This document shows positions 52,067 to 60,019 of a stretch of 60,019 nucleotides of DNA, piece by piece. The DNA is from Janthinobacterium violaceinigrum (GTDB lineage: Bacteria; Pseudomonadota; Gammaproteobacteria; Burkholderiales; Burkholderiaceae_D): assembly GCF_009208555.1 (NCBI RefSeq), contig NZ_WFLI01000039.1, positions 1-60,019 of the forward strand, in the 5' to 3' direction. A model generated the notes under the pieces. It had not been told where the DNA came from, made no database searches, and worked only from the letters and a program-made list of their open reading frames with translations. The translations under genes and the position numbers were made by a program. How positions within the stretch are numbered: position 1 is the stretch's first letter; each line of letters starts with the position of its first letter.

Positions 52067-52150
52067 TACGACACGACCTCAGCCATACCAACATCCAAAC
52101 CTCTGCGCAATCTCAGTGCCAATGTGTACAGCTCAAATACCCTCTACTAC

Positions 52151-53014
52151 ATGACGCGACCACTACGACTTGAGTTTGCCGGTGCTCTCTACCACGTTAC
52201 TTCGCGCGGCGACCGGCGTCGTGCCATTTACCGGGACGATACTGATCGCCTTGCCTGGCAAAAAGTGCTTGCCTTGGTATGCGAGCGGCACCATTTTGTC
52301 GTGTATAGCTTTTGCCAAATGGGCAATCATTATCATCTGCTCGTTGAAACGGTCGAGGCAAATCTGTCACAGGGCATGCGTCAACTGAACGGCTTATATA
52401 CCCAGCATTTCAATCGGCGCCACAAGCATGTCGGGCACGTATTGCAAGGTCGTTACAAAGCTATTTTGGTGCAGAAAGAAAACTATCTGTTGGAATTGGC
52501 CCGCTACATCGTCCTGAATCCAGTCCGGGCGCACATGGTCGTATCGCCAGATACCTGGCCCTGGAGCAGTCATCGCTACTTTTTGGACGACGCGGCGCCT
52601 CCATGCTGGTTGGCACGTGACTGGCTCTTGAGCCAGTTTGGCGCTACGCGCGACGAGGCAGTTCCTGCTTATTGCCGGTTTGTCGCGGCAGGTATAGGCG
52701 AGGCGAGTCCGCTCTCTCGCATCTGTCACCAGATTCTTCTTGGCGATGAAGCCTTCGTTTCAGCACATCAGCAATCGCAGCGTTCCGCAGCATTCAAAGA
52801 TACGCCAAGGCAGCAACTCCGCGCTGTCGCACTATCACTCGCGCAATATCAAGCCCTCTATAACAACAGAGACGAGGCAATGGCACGCGCTTACCTCTCA
52901 ACCGCTTTTACCATGTCTCATATCGCCGCCGCTTTTCATGTCTCGAGCAGGACAGTCAGCCGGGCCGTATCGGCATTTAGCAAAGCTCAACTTTCCGCGG
53001 ATGGACAAAGCTGA
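52151..53014 (+). CDS. REP-associated tyrosine (Y1) transposase
   Basis: The 287-residue protein is a Y1/RAYT transposase: MTRPLRLEFAGALYHVTSRG at the start, metal-binding His60-x-His62 in QMGNHYHLLVET, and catalytic Tyr119 in LLELARYIVLNPVRA. A C-terminal helix-turn-helix extension (MSHIAAAFHVSSRTVSRAVS) is typical of the longer members. It nicks and joins single-stranded DNA. The frame is intact, so the element may still be active. Confidence 0.9.
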   Translation: MTRPLRLEFAGALYHVTSRGDRRRAIYRDDTDRLAWQKVLALVCERHHFVVYSFCQMGNHYHLLVETVEANLSQGMRQLNGLYTQHFNRRHKHVGHVLQGRYKAILVQKENYLLELARYIVLNPVRAHMVVSPDTWPWSSHRYFLDDAAPPCWLARDWLLSQFGATRDEAVPAYCRFVAAGIGEASPLSRICHQILLGDEAFVSAHQQSQRSAAFKDTPRQQLRAVALSLAQYQALYNNRDEAMARAYLSTAFTMSHIAAAFHVSSRTVSRAVSAFSKAQLSADGQS

Positions 53015-53026
53015 GATCGTGTACGA

Positions 53027-53043
53027 ATGGCGGACCTGACCCC
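53027..53043 (-). repeat. Right 17-bp terminal inverted repeat of the transposase element
   Basis: ATGGCGGACCTGACCCC, exact reverse complement of the left end, lying 12 bp after the transposase stop and 9 bp before the stop of the immunity-like gene on the other strand. Confidence 0.8.
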
Positions 53044-53052
53044 CCTCGCAAA

Positions 53053-53400
53053 TTACCGCAAGAATCCGTCTCTGAATGCATCCTCCTCATAACCCAATTC
53101 CATAGAGAATTTATTGGCATCAACATTTACCGTGAATTCACAACGTGTCCATGCTGGCTGCTTGTTAGCAACCATAAATTTCTGATGTGCGCCAGCCAAG
53201 TAATGAAGTTTCATCGTATCGGAATCATTGATGGAAAATTCGCTCTCATTGATTCCATTGTTCGAATAAAATTCAAACTGACTGACATCCCCCTCGGGAG
53301 AAAGGGCTGCAATCATCAGAATTGTTTTTGCATCTTCCGGAGCGATGTCATACAAACATTGTCCAATCTCTTTAGATATTTCAACATCTTTCGAATCCAT
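53053..53400 (-). CDS. Immunity-like protein (YezG/DUF600-like) behind an orphan toxin tail
   Basis: The 115-residue protein (EISKEIGQCLYDIAPEDAKT, VSQFEFYSNNGINES, then AWTRCEFTVNVDANKFSMEL and EEDAFRDGFLR) is AT-rich and acidic and resembles YezG/DUF600-type immunity proteins; the family call is tentative. GAGGA lies 6 bases before the ATG at 53400. A start at 53412 would overlap the upstream fragment as ATGA. It follows a toxin-tail fragment, the usual toxin-then-immunity order. The transposase element begins just past its stop. Confidence 0.5.
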   Translation of the reverse strand: MDSKDVEISKEIGQCLYDIAPEDAKTILMIAALSPEGDVSQFEFYSNNGINESEFSINDSDTMKLHYLAGAHQKFMVANKQPAWTRCEFTVNVDANKFSMELGYEEDAFRDGFLR

Positions 53401-53408
53401 TTTTATCC

Positions 53409-53567
53409 TCATGCTCTATTTTTAAAAACAACTTTATACAGAATATTATCCACCTTGTATTCCAGCATAAATGAAGTGGCTCTGGCGCCAGCACCCACAT
53501 AGGCGGGCAGCGTATCAACGCTTACATTCTTTCCATCTTTTAACGCATCAGCTCTTGGCTTTTCCAT
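53409..53567 (-). pseudogene. Orphan toxin C-terminal fragment (52 codons)
   Basis: The frame reads MEKPRADALKDGKNVSVDTL, then PAYVGAGARATSFMLEYKVD and a KVVFKNRA end. This has the look of the last strand region of a CDI or polymorphic toxin, without its catalytic part. An in-frame TGA lies just before the ATG. Its stop overlaps an ATG of the immunity-like gene. It is best read as the displaced 3' end of a former CdiA toxin tip that kept its immunity gene. Confidence 0.5.
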
Positions 53568-53644
53568 GGCTTTTCACTGACACCTGAGCAGTTAGCGCGT
53601 GTTCTCGAGATCGCCATGCATGCCGGGGCAGCCTCGGGCTCCCG

Positions 53645-53676
53645 CAAGCTTCCCCTGTTTTCGCCAAGGAAGCTTG
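53645..53676 (-). terminator. Hairpin downstream of the CdiA-like gene
   Basis: On the minus strand CAAGCTTCC and GGAAGCTTG form a perfect 9-bp stem around a 14-base loop, 44-76 bases after the CdiA-like stop. No T-run follows. A weak terminator or recombination relic is possible. Confidence 0.4.
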
Positions 53677-53720
53677 TGTTTGAGTGCCTCTGCCAGAGCC
53701 GGCAAAATCAGGGCCCGCTA

Positions 53721-56700
53721 CTATTGCGTTTTCTTTTCCTCTTTTTTCACCAGCTTCCCGTTGATAAAGGTAACGATATTGTTCGGGTCCTGTTTCTTAG
53801 GAAAATCGTAACCCGGCACCGGATTGCTGACCGTGACGCACCCGAGAGCACCCGTGCCATAGCAGCTATGCGCGCTGTATGAAGTGTTGTATACATTGAT
53901 AAACTCCACAAGGGAAGCGATGATGTTGCCGGGATTCATGGTCGTCAGCACAGGAATCGGATCATTTTTCATGTACGTATAGCGGTATAGCTCCTTGTCC
54001 GACGACGTTTGCGTGTTCACCTTGCCGAACGAGGAATACAGATCCGTGTTCGAAATGCCCGGACCGAAGGCCTGCAGCGTCAGGTTCGGATTGACAAAAC
54101 CATTGCTCGCGGCAATATCCAGGCCATTCCTGGCGACGATCGCGCCGCGGCTGTGCGCCAACAGCAGGTTCTCCGTATCCTGGCGCCCCATCAGTACCTG
54201 CGCCAGTTCCTTGTCGCCAGCCGAATAGCCCAATACGGGCGCCAGCAATTTTTCATAGCCAGCCAGGAGCACATCCGCGAAGCCGTCTTTCGTCTGCTCG
54301 ATGTGCATCAGGACGATGACATCCGGCTTTTTATTGTCGGCATCGAGAAGCACGTTCTGGTAGGCCAGTTCCGCGGCGCGGTCCATGCCATTGCGAATGC
54401 CATTGACGGCCAGTACTCCTTTCATGGCGATGGCCTCCTCCTTGGTGATCTCTTCCTTCACGAGCAAACGGGGGTCCTTGATGCAGGCATTGCGGTCGCC
54501 AGAACAGCTCAGCTTGTAGAACTTGCTGGGGGTATTTGCCGCAATAAAGGTTTGATCCGTGTAGTAGGTAGCCTCGCCATACATGGCATTCTTGAAGCCT
54601 TGAACGATCTCGGCATTTTTCGCCAGTTCCTGGACATTCTGCTTTTCCGCCGCCGTGTGCGCCACGCCCGTATCGCGGTTCAGCGCCGCAATGGCAGCCG
54701 CGCCATCTTGCCCCGTCAATGCCTGCTGCTGTGCATTGTCGCGTATCGTCAGCACGCCATTGCTGACCGTGCTGCGCGTGAGTCCGTTCGAGGAAGCGGA
54801 GTCGGAACTGTTATTGAGCAGGTTTTTCGCCACCAGCTTGCTGCCTTCGTACAGGTTATCGGTGGCATTCGGCCGGCTGCCTTCGTTGATCAAGTCAGTG
54901 CCACCCGGGCCTTTCCCCTTGCCGATATCCTTGCTGCCAGCCACCTTGTCAGCTCCCTCCTTGTTGCCCTGCTCCTTGTCTTTCTTGGCGTCCGGATCGG
55001 CAAAGCTGAAGCCGCCGCTCAGTCCCATGCTGCTGGCGTCAGCCACCGAGTGGTTCTTGATATCGCTCTGCGTGAGCGTTCCCGTATTCAGGCTGTTGGC
55101 CCCGGGCGCGGCACCGCTGCTGATAATGGCGCCCTTCAGGTCCGTATTGCCGCCAACCATGATCTGGAAACCGCCTGCGCCGGCCTTGATGCCGCTTTGC
55201 TCCTGCACGCTGGCATAATCGCTGTGCATCTTGCTCTGATTAAAACTGGCATTCACGCTGGCGCCGGCGCCATAGGTTCCGCTCACGCTGACACTCTGGT
55301 TCTTGCTGTCGAACTTGGCCGTATCCTGCAAACTTTCCAGATTTAAATTGCCCTGGATATTGGCAATCACCTGGCCGGCATTTGCCACCGCGCCCTTGAT
55401 CGTGGTGTCGCCACCGCTATTAATCACCAGCAACTGGCCAGCATTGACGTGCGTGTTCAGCTGGGTACTGCCTTCGCCATCCTGCTTGCCCTGACTGGCG
55501 CTGATGCTGCCGGTCAGGCCAAACGCCGGCCCGCTCTTGCTGATGTTGGCCGAGACACCCGCCGACACACTGAGGCTGGAACTCCTGGTGTGCTGGCTTT
55601 CCGTATCCTGCACCGCCAGCAGGTTGACCTGATTGTCGGCGCCCAGGCGGACGGTGCTGCCAGCGTTCAGCTCACTGCCGAGAATATTGATGTTGCTATC
55701 CTTGCCAGCGCCCGTGGCCGTAATATTGATGTTGTTGCCGCTCAATATGCTGCCGCTATGCGTCGTGCTGGCCGTCGTTTGCGTCTGTTCGCTTTCCGAA
55801 TGGCCATAGGTCAGGCTGATGCTCACGCTCGGACCTTGCTGGGCAATCGCCGCCTTGGCATTCTTGGCGGCCAAGGCGGCCGTGGCCGCAGCCATGGCCT
55901 GCACCCGTCCGTTGCTCGTCTTGCCCATCGCCTCGCCCATGCCTTGCACGGTTTGAATGGCGCTGACCACGCTGCCGCCCACGGCCAGGGTGAAGCCGTC
56001 CTGCACCGTCTTGGTGACAACCTTGCCCTTCTCGTTATCTTGTCCCGGTTGGATGGTGACACTTTTCCCGATGATATCGAGGTCCGTTGCGGCGGCAATG
56101 TCGCTGCCGCTTATTTTTACGCCGTTACCAGCGATCATCGTCAACGCGCCACCCGTGGAACCGATCATGCTGCGCGCGTCACCGCTTTGCAAGGTGGCAT
56201 CGCGTTGCTGGTCCACGGTCGTGCTGTTGGTTCCATAGGTGAAGCCAAAACCGCCACTGCTCATGAAACCGCTTTTCTTGGTATTCGTGTGATGCAGTTC
56301 GTACACCGTATTGGTGGCCGCGTCGATCGTGATGTTGTTACCTGCCAGTAAACGCGTCGCATCGTCGCTCAAGATATTCGAACCTGTGACTTGCAGATCG
56401 TGCCCTGCCTGCACCGTCACGCTGCTGCCGCCCAGCGAGGTGCCGATCGCCGTGGTGGTGTCGACCACGTCATGCTTGGTCGTCGTGGTCTTGTTCCAGA
56501 AGCCTTTCTTCGTCGATTTGCTGGCGGTATCGCTCACTGCATTCTGGAAACCATTGACCAGGCTGATGTCATTGCCCGCCAGCAGGCCCAGCGCCCCGTT
56601 CGCCTGCACGTCCGCCGCGCGCGCCGTCAGGTCATGGCCCGCCTGCAGATTGACGTTGCCGGCGCCCATGATCTGGCTGCCCACTTCCCCCGTCTTGCTC

Positions 56701-59700
56701 TGCTTGCTGTAATTGTCGGCGTTGCGTATGTCATTCTGAGTGGAGGCCACGGTGACGGTATTGAGGGTCAGGTTATTGCCCGCAATCACGCTGGTCTGGC
56801 CATTCACGCCCGCGTTGGCGATCACGCCGCCCGTCACCGTCACATCGCGCCCGGCCTGGACGATGAGGGCATTGCCCTGGTCCGTGCCCGTCACGTACAT
56901 GCCTGCCGTCGAGCCGATGGTGGTGCTGGTCGACGTGTAGCTTGGCCCGTCCTGGCTGGCATTGCTGACGGTGGTGCTGACCACGTTGATATCGCGGCCT
57001 GCACTGGCCAGCAACTGGGATTCCGCCACAACGCTGCCGCCGCGGTTATTGATGTCATTGCCGGCGATCAGCGCGACTTTGTCGCCGTGTACTTCACCCG
57101 CCTGCTGCTCGATACGCTTGGCCGACAAGCCGGTGCCGGAGGTAGCCACCACCGTATCTACGCTCAGGTCGCGCCCGGCAGAGATTGCCGTGACGCCGCC
57201 CTGCCCGGTATTGCTGACAATACCGCCAGCAATACTGACATCCCTTCCCGCAGACAGCACCAGGCTGCTGCCACTGGCCGTATCGCCGCTCACGTACAGC
57301 CCTGCCACGCGCCCCAGATAGCGCCCGTCTTCCAGCGTATTGGTGGAAATATTAATGTCGCGTCCCGCGCTCGCCTGCAGTGCGCTATTGGCCGAAATGG
57401 TGCCGCCGATATTATTCAAGTCGTTGCGTGCCGCGATGCCGACGTTATCGGCGCCGACACGGCCCCCCAGATTGCTGACATTCTCCGCATTCAGCAACAC
57501 GACTTCACGGCCGGCAATGGTGCCGCCATTCACCAGGTCGCCCGACAAACGGATATCGACCTCCTTGCCTGCCAACAGACTGCCGGCGCCATCGAGGTCG
57601 TCTTCGCGCACGCGCACGTAGACTTGCGGCACAAGCACCTTTTGCGTGGAACCATCGGCCAAGGTCACGTCCTGCTCCACCAGCCAGACGATATCGCTGG
57701 TCAGCGCCGCCATCTGTGCCGGCGTCAGCGCCAGGCCGGGACGCAGGTCCCAGGTCTGGGCAAAGGCGGCACCGGCATCCATCAGTCCCCGATACTGCTG
57801 GTCATCGCTGGAATAGTCGCCGGTAAAGCGTTGCCCCGTCAATTCCGCGATCTGCTCGCGCACCAGGCGTTGCTCGTAAAAACCATCGCCCAGGCGCTTT
57901 TGCGTCACTGTCGGATCGAGCTGAACCTTGCTGGTCAGGTAGTCCGACCCCGTCCAGTCCTTGTAATTGGCAAAACGGGGATCCGTTTCCACAAGGAAGC
58001 GCGATGCAGGTCCGGGACTCGTCCTGAACAAGCTGGCATTCGGAATTTGCGTGGAAGGCGACGTCGTGCGCACGACTTGCGCGCGCCCCGAAGGGTTCGC
58101 CAAAGCCACCTGGCCGATGACCGTCATGCGTCCGGCGGACGCGCCGCCGGCGCCGGCCACCTGCGCTGCGCTGCCGGTGGCGCTCGACACCGTGGCGCCA
58201 TGCGCTGCGGCCATGCCGGACTGTGTGGCCTTGCCCGGCCCCGTAGCGCCTGCCGCAACTTCCTGCTTGACGCCCGCCAGGCTGAGCGCCTGGCCAGCAT
58301 TGCCGGCACGCTCGCTCCCCTGCAAGCCGTTGCCGCCGCCCACTGAGGCAGGACCACCTTGCGTATTTTTCGCCAGCAAGCCCGCATCGACCTTGCCGGC
58401 ACCAGCCACTCCGCCGACGGCGGCAACGCCGCCATCCTGCACACTGCCGTGGCCTGCTGCCTGGCCCCCGCTGCCAAGGCGTCCGCTGCCCTGCACGCCG
58501 CCGGTCGCCCCTACCGCATCGGGTCCGCCTTGCGTCCCACCTGCCAGCAAGGCGGGATCGACCGTACCAGCCCCGGCGGCTCCGCCAACGGTACCTACAG
58601 AGCCGCCCTGTACACCCCCGTGCCCCGCCGACTGGCCAGCGTTGCCGAGACGTCCGCTACCTTGCAAGCCGCCGGTCCCCCCTACCGCATCGGGTCCGCC
58701 TTGCGTCCCACCTGCCAGCAAGGCAGGATCGACCGTGCCAGCCCCGGCGGCACCGCCAACGGTACCTACAGAGCCGCCCTGCACACCCCCGTGCCCGGCC
58801 GACTGGGCAGCGTTGCCGAGACGCCCGCTACCTTGCAAGCCGCTGCCTCCGCCGACCGCGCCAGGACCACCCTGCGCATCACGCGCCAGCAAAGCCGAAT
58901 CGACCGTGCTGGCGGCGCCGCTTCCTGTGGCCGCGCCGGCGGAACTGCCCTGCACCGCGCCATGGCCAGCTGTTTTCCCCGCATTGCCAATCCGGCCACT
59001 GCCATCTTGACTACCTTGCGCTGCCACGGCATCCGCGCTCTTGCCATCAGCACCCACCGTGGCGCGGCCAGTATCGATGCCCGACGTTGCCGTCTGTCCG
59101 CCCGCACCCGTGGCGCCGGCGACGGCCGAACCGCTAAGCGCGCCGACATTGCCCACCTGCCCCGCATTGCCCGTGCCGCTGGCGCCGTTCAATGCCCCCG
59201 TGCCGCTGGCTGCCCCGGCGCCTGTCCCGCCAGCAGCACTCACACCTGCAACGCTGCCAGGCGTGCCACTCACTGCCGTGTGCGTCACATTTGCATTGGT
59301 GGCGCCGGTGGCGCTGGTGCCGCCATTGACGCCGCTCACACCTGCCGACGATGGCGATGCGTTTGGCGTTTTTTGATAAATCTGTTTGACCGGATCCGCC
59401 GAGCTATGCTCAACCGGAGTCAAGGAGCTTTCTCCCATCGGTTTCTGAACATAGCCGCCCCAGGCGCTCGATGGCACATACAAGACATTCTCGGATGTTC
59501 CCGTCTCCTTCGAATAGGTATGCAAATCAATTTGCGGATTGACCAGCGCTGTCCCTTCCATGTAGAGCTTCCCACCCGCAATGACATGGCTTTGCTCATT
59601 ACGCGCATCGCTGGAGCGAATCGTCACATTGCCACCCGCCAGCAGTTTCGCCGGATCGGTATCCACCACGGTTTCTGTACGCGAGGTACGTGTCAGCCGG

Positions 59701-60019
59701 TAGATGGTGTACTCTTTTTGTACTATCCCATTTGCATCAACAATCTGACCACCTACACTTCGAAAGCGCTTGTCCTTTTCACCAGGGAGCAGGCTCCCGT
59801 ACTCTATGACACTTACAGTCCCGCTATCGAGCGTCTCGATCCTGAAATGCGTATTTAAATTTCGGAACTGACTCGTCCCCATCTCCAGATTCCCCAGCGC
59901 CTCGATCGTCGCGCTGGCATTCGTCACCGATCCCGCCCAGCCCGTGGCGATGCGGTTGCCGTCCAGATAGCCGCCGATGGCCATGTCGCCGCCGCTGAAG
60001 ATCAGGCCGTGTTCGCGGT
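53721..60019 (-). CDS. CdiA/FHA-type haemagglutinin-repeat toxin, 5' end beyond the window
   Basis: About 2,098 residues are visible; the frame is open to the right edge, so the signal peptide and TPS domain lie outside. From the visible end: FHA-like beta repeats (GGDMAIGGYLDGNRIATGWA), a Gly/Ala-rich zone with three 171-bp repeats, then many haemagglutinin repeats (AGRDINI/LLAGNDI types), a linker region, and a C-terminal tip of about 350 residues. The tip has LLLAHSRGAIVARNG, an alpha/beta-hydrolase-like elbow with Ser. It should be exported by a CdiB-type partner and act on neighbouring cells. No VENN motif was seen. The matching immunity gene is not obvious immediately downstream. Confidence 0.85.
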   Translation of the reverse strand, partial: REHGLIFSGGDMAIGGYLDGNRIATGWAGSVTNASATIEALGNLEMGTSQFRNLNTHFRIETLDSGTVSVIEYGSLLPGEKDKRFRSVGGQIVDANGIVQKEYTIYRLTRTSRTETVVDTDPAKLLAGGNVTIRSSDARNEQSHVIAGGKLYMEGTALVNPQIDLHTYSKETGTSENVLYVPSSAWGGYVQKPMGESSLTPVEHSSADPVKQIYQKTPNASPSSAGVSGVNGGTSATGATNANVTHTAVSGTPGSVAGVSAAGGTGAGAASGTGALNGASGTGNAGQVGNVGALSGSAVAGATGAGGQTATSGIDTGRATVGADGKSADAVAAQGSQDGSGRIGNAGKTAGHGAVQGSSAGAATGSGAASTVDSALLARDAQGGPGAVGGGSGLQGSGRLGNAAQSAGHGGVQGGSVGTVGGAAGAGTVDPALLAGGTQGGPDAVGGTGGLQGSGRLGNAGQSAGHGGVQGGSVGTVGGAAGAGTVDPALLAGGTQGGPDAVGATGGVQGSGRLGSGGQAAGHGSVQDGGVAAVGGVAGAGKVDAGLLAKNTQGGPASVGGGNGLQGSERAGNAGQALSLAGVKQEVAAGATGPGKATQSGMAAAHGATVSSATGSAAQVAGAGGASAGRMTVIGQVALANPSGRAQVVRTTSPSTQIPNASLFRTSPGPASRFLVETDPRFANYKDWTGSDYLTSKVQLDPTVTQKRLGDGFYEQRLVREQIAELTGQRFTGDYSSDDQQYRGLMDAGAAFAQTWDLRPGLALTPAQMAALTSDIVWLVEQDVTLADGSTQKVLVPQVYVRVREDDLDGAGSLLAGKEVDIRLSGDLVNGGTIAGREVVLLNAENVSNLGGRVGADNVGIAARNDLNNIGGTISANSALQASAGRDINISTNTLEDGRYLGRVAGLYVSGDTASGSSLVLSAGRDVSIAGGIVSNTGQGGVTAISAGRDLSVDTVVATSGTGLSAKRIEQQAGEVHGDKVALIAGNDINNRGGSVVAESQLLASAGRDINVVSTTVSNASQDGPSYTSTSTTIGSTAGMYVTGTDQGNALIVQAGRDVTVTGGVIANAGVNGQTSVIAGNNLTLNTVTVASTQNDIRNADNYSKQSKTGEVGSQIMGAGNVNLQAGHDLTARAADVQANGALGLLAGNDISLVNGFQNAVSDTASKSTKKGFWNKTTTTKHDVVDTTTAIGTSLGGSSVTVQAGHDLQVTGSNILSDDATRLLAGNNITIDAATNTVYELHHTNTKKSGFMSSGGFGFTYGTNSTTVDQQRDATLQSGDARSMIGSTGGALTMIAGNGVKISGSDIAAATDLDIIGKSVTIQPGQDNEKGKVVTKTVQDGFTLAVGGSVVSAIQTVQGMGEAMGKTSNGRVQAMAAATAALAAKNAKAAIAQQGPSVSISLTYGHSESEQTQTTASTTHSGSILSGNNINITATGAGKDSNINILGSELNAGSTVRLGADNQVNLLAVQDTESQHTRSSSLSVSAGVSANISKSGPAFGLTGSISASQGKQDGEGSTQLNTHVNAGQLLVINSGGDTTIKGAVANAGQVIANIQGNLNLESLQDTAKFDSKNQSVSVSGTYGAGASVNASFNQSKMHSDYASVQEQSGIKAGAGGFQIMVGGNTDLKGAIISSGAAPGANSLNTGTLTQSDIKNHSVADASSMGLSGGFSFADPDAKKDKEQGNKEGADKVAGSKDIGKGKGPGGTDLINEGSRPNATDNLYEGSKLVAKNLLNNSSDSASSNGLTRSTVSNGVLTIRDNAQQQALTGQDGAAAIAALNRDTGVAHTAAEKQNVQELAKNAEIVQGFKNAMYGEATYYTDQTFIAANTPSKFYKLSCSGDRNACIKDPRLLVKEEITKEEAIAMKGVLAVNGIRNGMDRAAELAYQNVLLDADNKKPDVIVLMHIEQTKDGFADVLLAGYEKLLAPVLGYSAGDKELAQVLMGRQDTENLLLAHSRGAIVARNGLDIAASNGFVNPNLTLQAFGPGISNTDLYSSFGKVNTQTSSDKELYRYTYMKNDPIPVLTTMNPGNIIASLVEFINVYNTSYSAHSCYGTGALGCVTVSNPVPGYDFPKKQDPNNIVTFINGKLVKKEEKKTQ
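58380..58892 (-). repeat. Three tandem 171-bp repeats in the CdiA-like gene
   Basis: Units at 58722-58892, 58551-58721 and 58380-58550 each encode 57 residues starting LLA and containing GRLG, AGHG and VDPA/VDAG. The first two are nearly identical; the third has diverged, and weaker partial units flank both sides (to about 59000 and 58210). The period was checked at the LLA codons. Confidence 0.85.

Larger units (their letters stand above)
52050..53043 (+). mobile_element. REP-associated tyrosine transposase element with 17-bp inverted ends
   Basis: GGGGTCAGGTCCGCCAT at 52050-52066 is repeated as its exact reverse complement, ATGGCGGACCTGACCCC, at 53027-53043. The 994-bp unit carries one transposase gene. 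HUH transposases normally recognise hairpin or REP-like ends, so such clean terminal repeats are notable. No target-site duplication is obvious. It sits 10 bp beyond the stop of the immunity-like gene. Confidence 0.75.

Noticed and set aside
56391..58346. Long plus-strand frame opposite the CdiA-like gene
   Set aside because: The minus-strand haemagglutinin repeats are clear, and the plus frame is His/Gln/Arg-rich without a recognisable domain.
58380..58892. Tandem repeats as a possible CRISPR array
   Set aside because: The unit is 171 bp, in frame with a protein and without unique spacers.
1..60019. tRNA or rRNA genes
   Set aside because: No cloverleaf-like segment with a GGTTCGAATC-type arm or rRNA-like stretch was noticed in reading the window; a dedicated RNA search could not be run.

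Overview
The window is about 60 kb of GC-rich DNA (roughly 60-65% by eye, with AT-richer patches near 7-8.7 kb and 50.4-53.6 kb). Gene content and protein style (many LysR regulators, QseBC- and AdeRS-like two-component systems, an RND pump, orphan Hcp, a LodA/LodB pair, a large CdiA/FHA-type haemagglutinin) suggest a betaproteobacterial chromosome, most likely Oxalobacteraceae close to Janthinobacterium or Massilia. This placement is inference; there is no rRNA or other marker gene. I saw no tRNA, rRNA or CRISPR array.

Layout. 0-7 kb: the end of a plus-strand gene meets a half-length MFS gene, followed by a LysR gene divergent from a nitronate monooxygenase, two tandem exported agmatine/peptidylarginine deiminases with a divergent LysR, and a PLD-type nuclease. 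7-9.7 kb: a frameshifted gene, a gene-poor AT-richer stretch, an NTF2-like lipoprotein and a primase-like protein. 10-25.7 kb: mostly housekeeping and accessory metabolism: an MFS pump/LysR pair, GstA, a DUF4337 protein, a ParB-like protein, a SulP transporter, an acyl-CoA dehydrogenase-like protein, a hydrolase/carboxymuconolactone decarboxylase/cupin set, an HDOD protein, a DUF2145 protein, a flavin reductase and ArsB. 25.7-29.9 kb: a duplicated DUF4394 lipoprotein, then an unusual cassette of a DUF6150-like protein, Hcp, a contractile-injection tape-measure domain and a propeller-like protein.

29.9-37.6 kb: a tripartite RND efflux system (outer membrane factor, RND pump, adaptor) is divergent from its AdeRS/BaeSR-like two-component system. 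37.6-42.7 kb: a LysR/aldo-keto reductase pair, a nitroreductase with a textbook terminator, a QseBC-like system and a 58-residue exported peptide. 42.9-45.9 kb: a LodA-like cysteine tryptophylquinone oxidase overlaps its LodB-like flavoprotein. 45.9-50.3 kb: a TetR gene and a siderophore-interacting protein share a clear palindrome, followed by a hypothetical protein, a full-length YbfB/YjiJ MFS and an ankyrin protein.

50.4-60 kb is a polymorphic-toxin locus read right to left. A CdiA/FHA-type protein enters from beyond the right edge, carries a glycine/alanine-rich array of 171-bp repeats and ends in a tip with an Ala-His-Ser-Arg-Gly nucleophile-elbow motif. Behind it lie an orphan toxin tail with an immunity-like gene, a zinc-ribbon protein and an Imm52-like gene. 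A REP-associated tyrosine transposase bounded by perfect 17-bp inverted ends, and a decayed relative of it, interrupt this immunity island. The toxin locus and the Hcp/tape-measure cassette are the best places to look for new biology.
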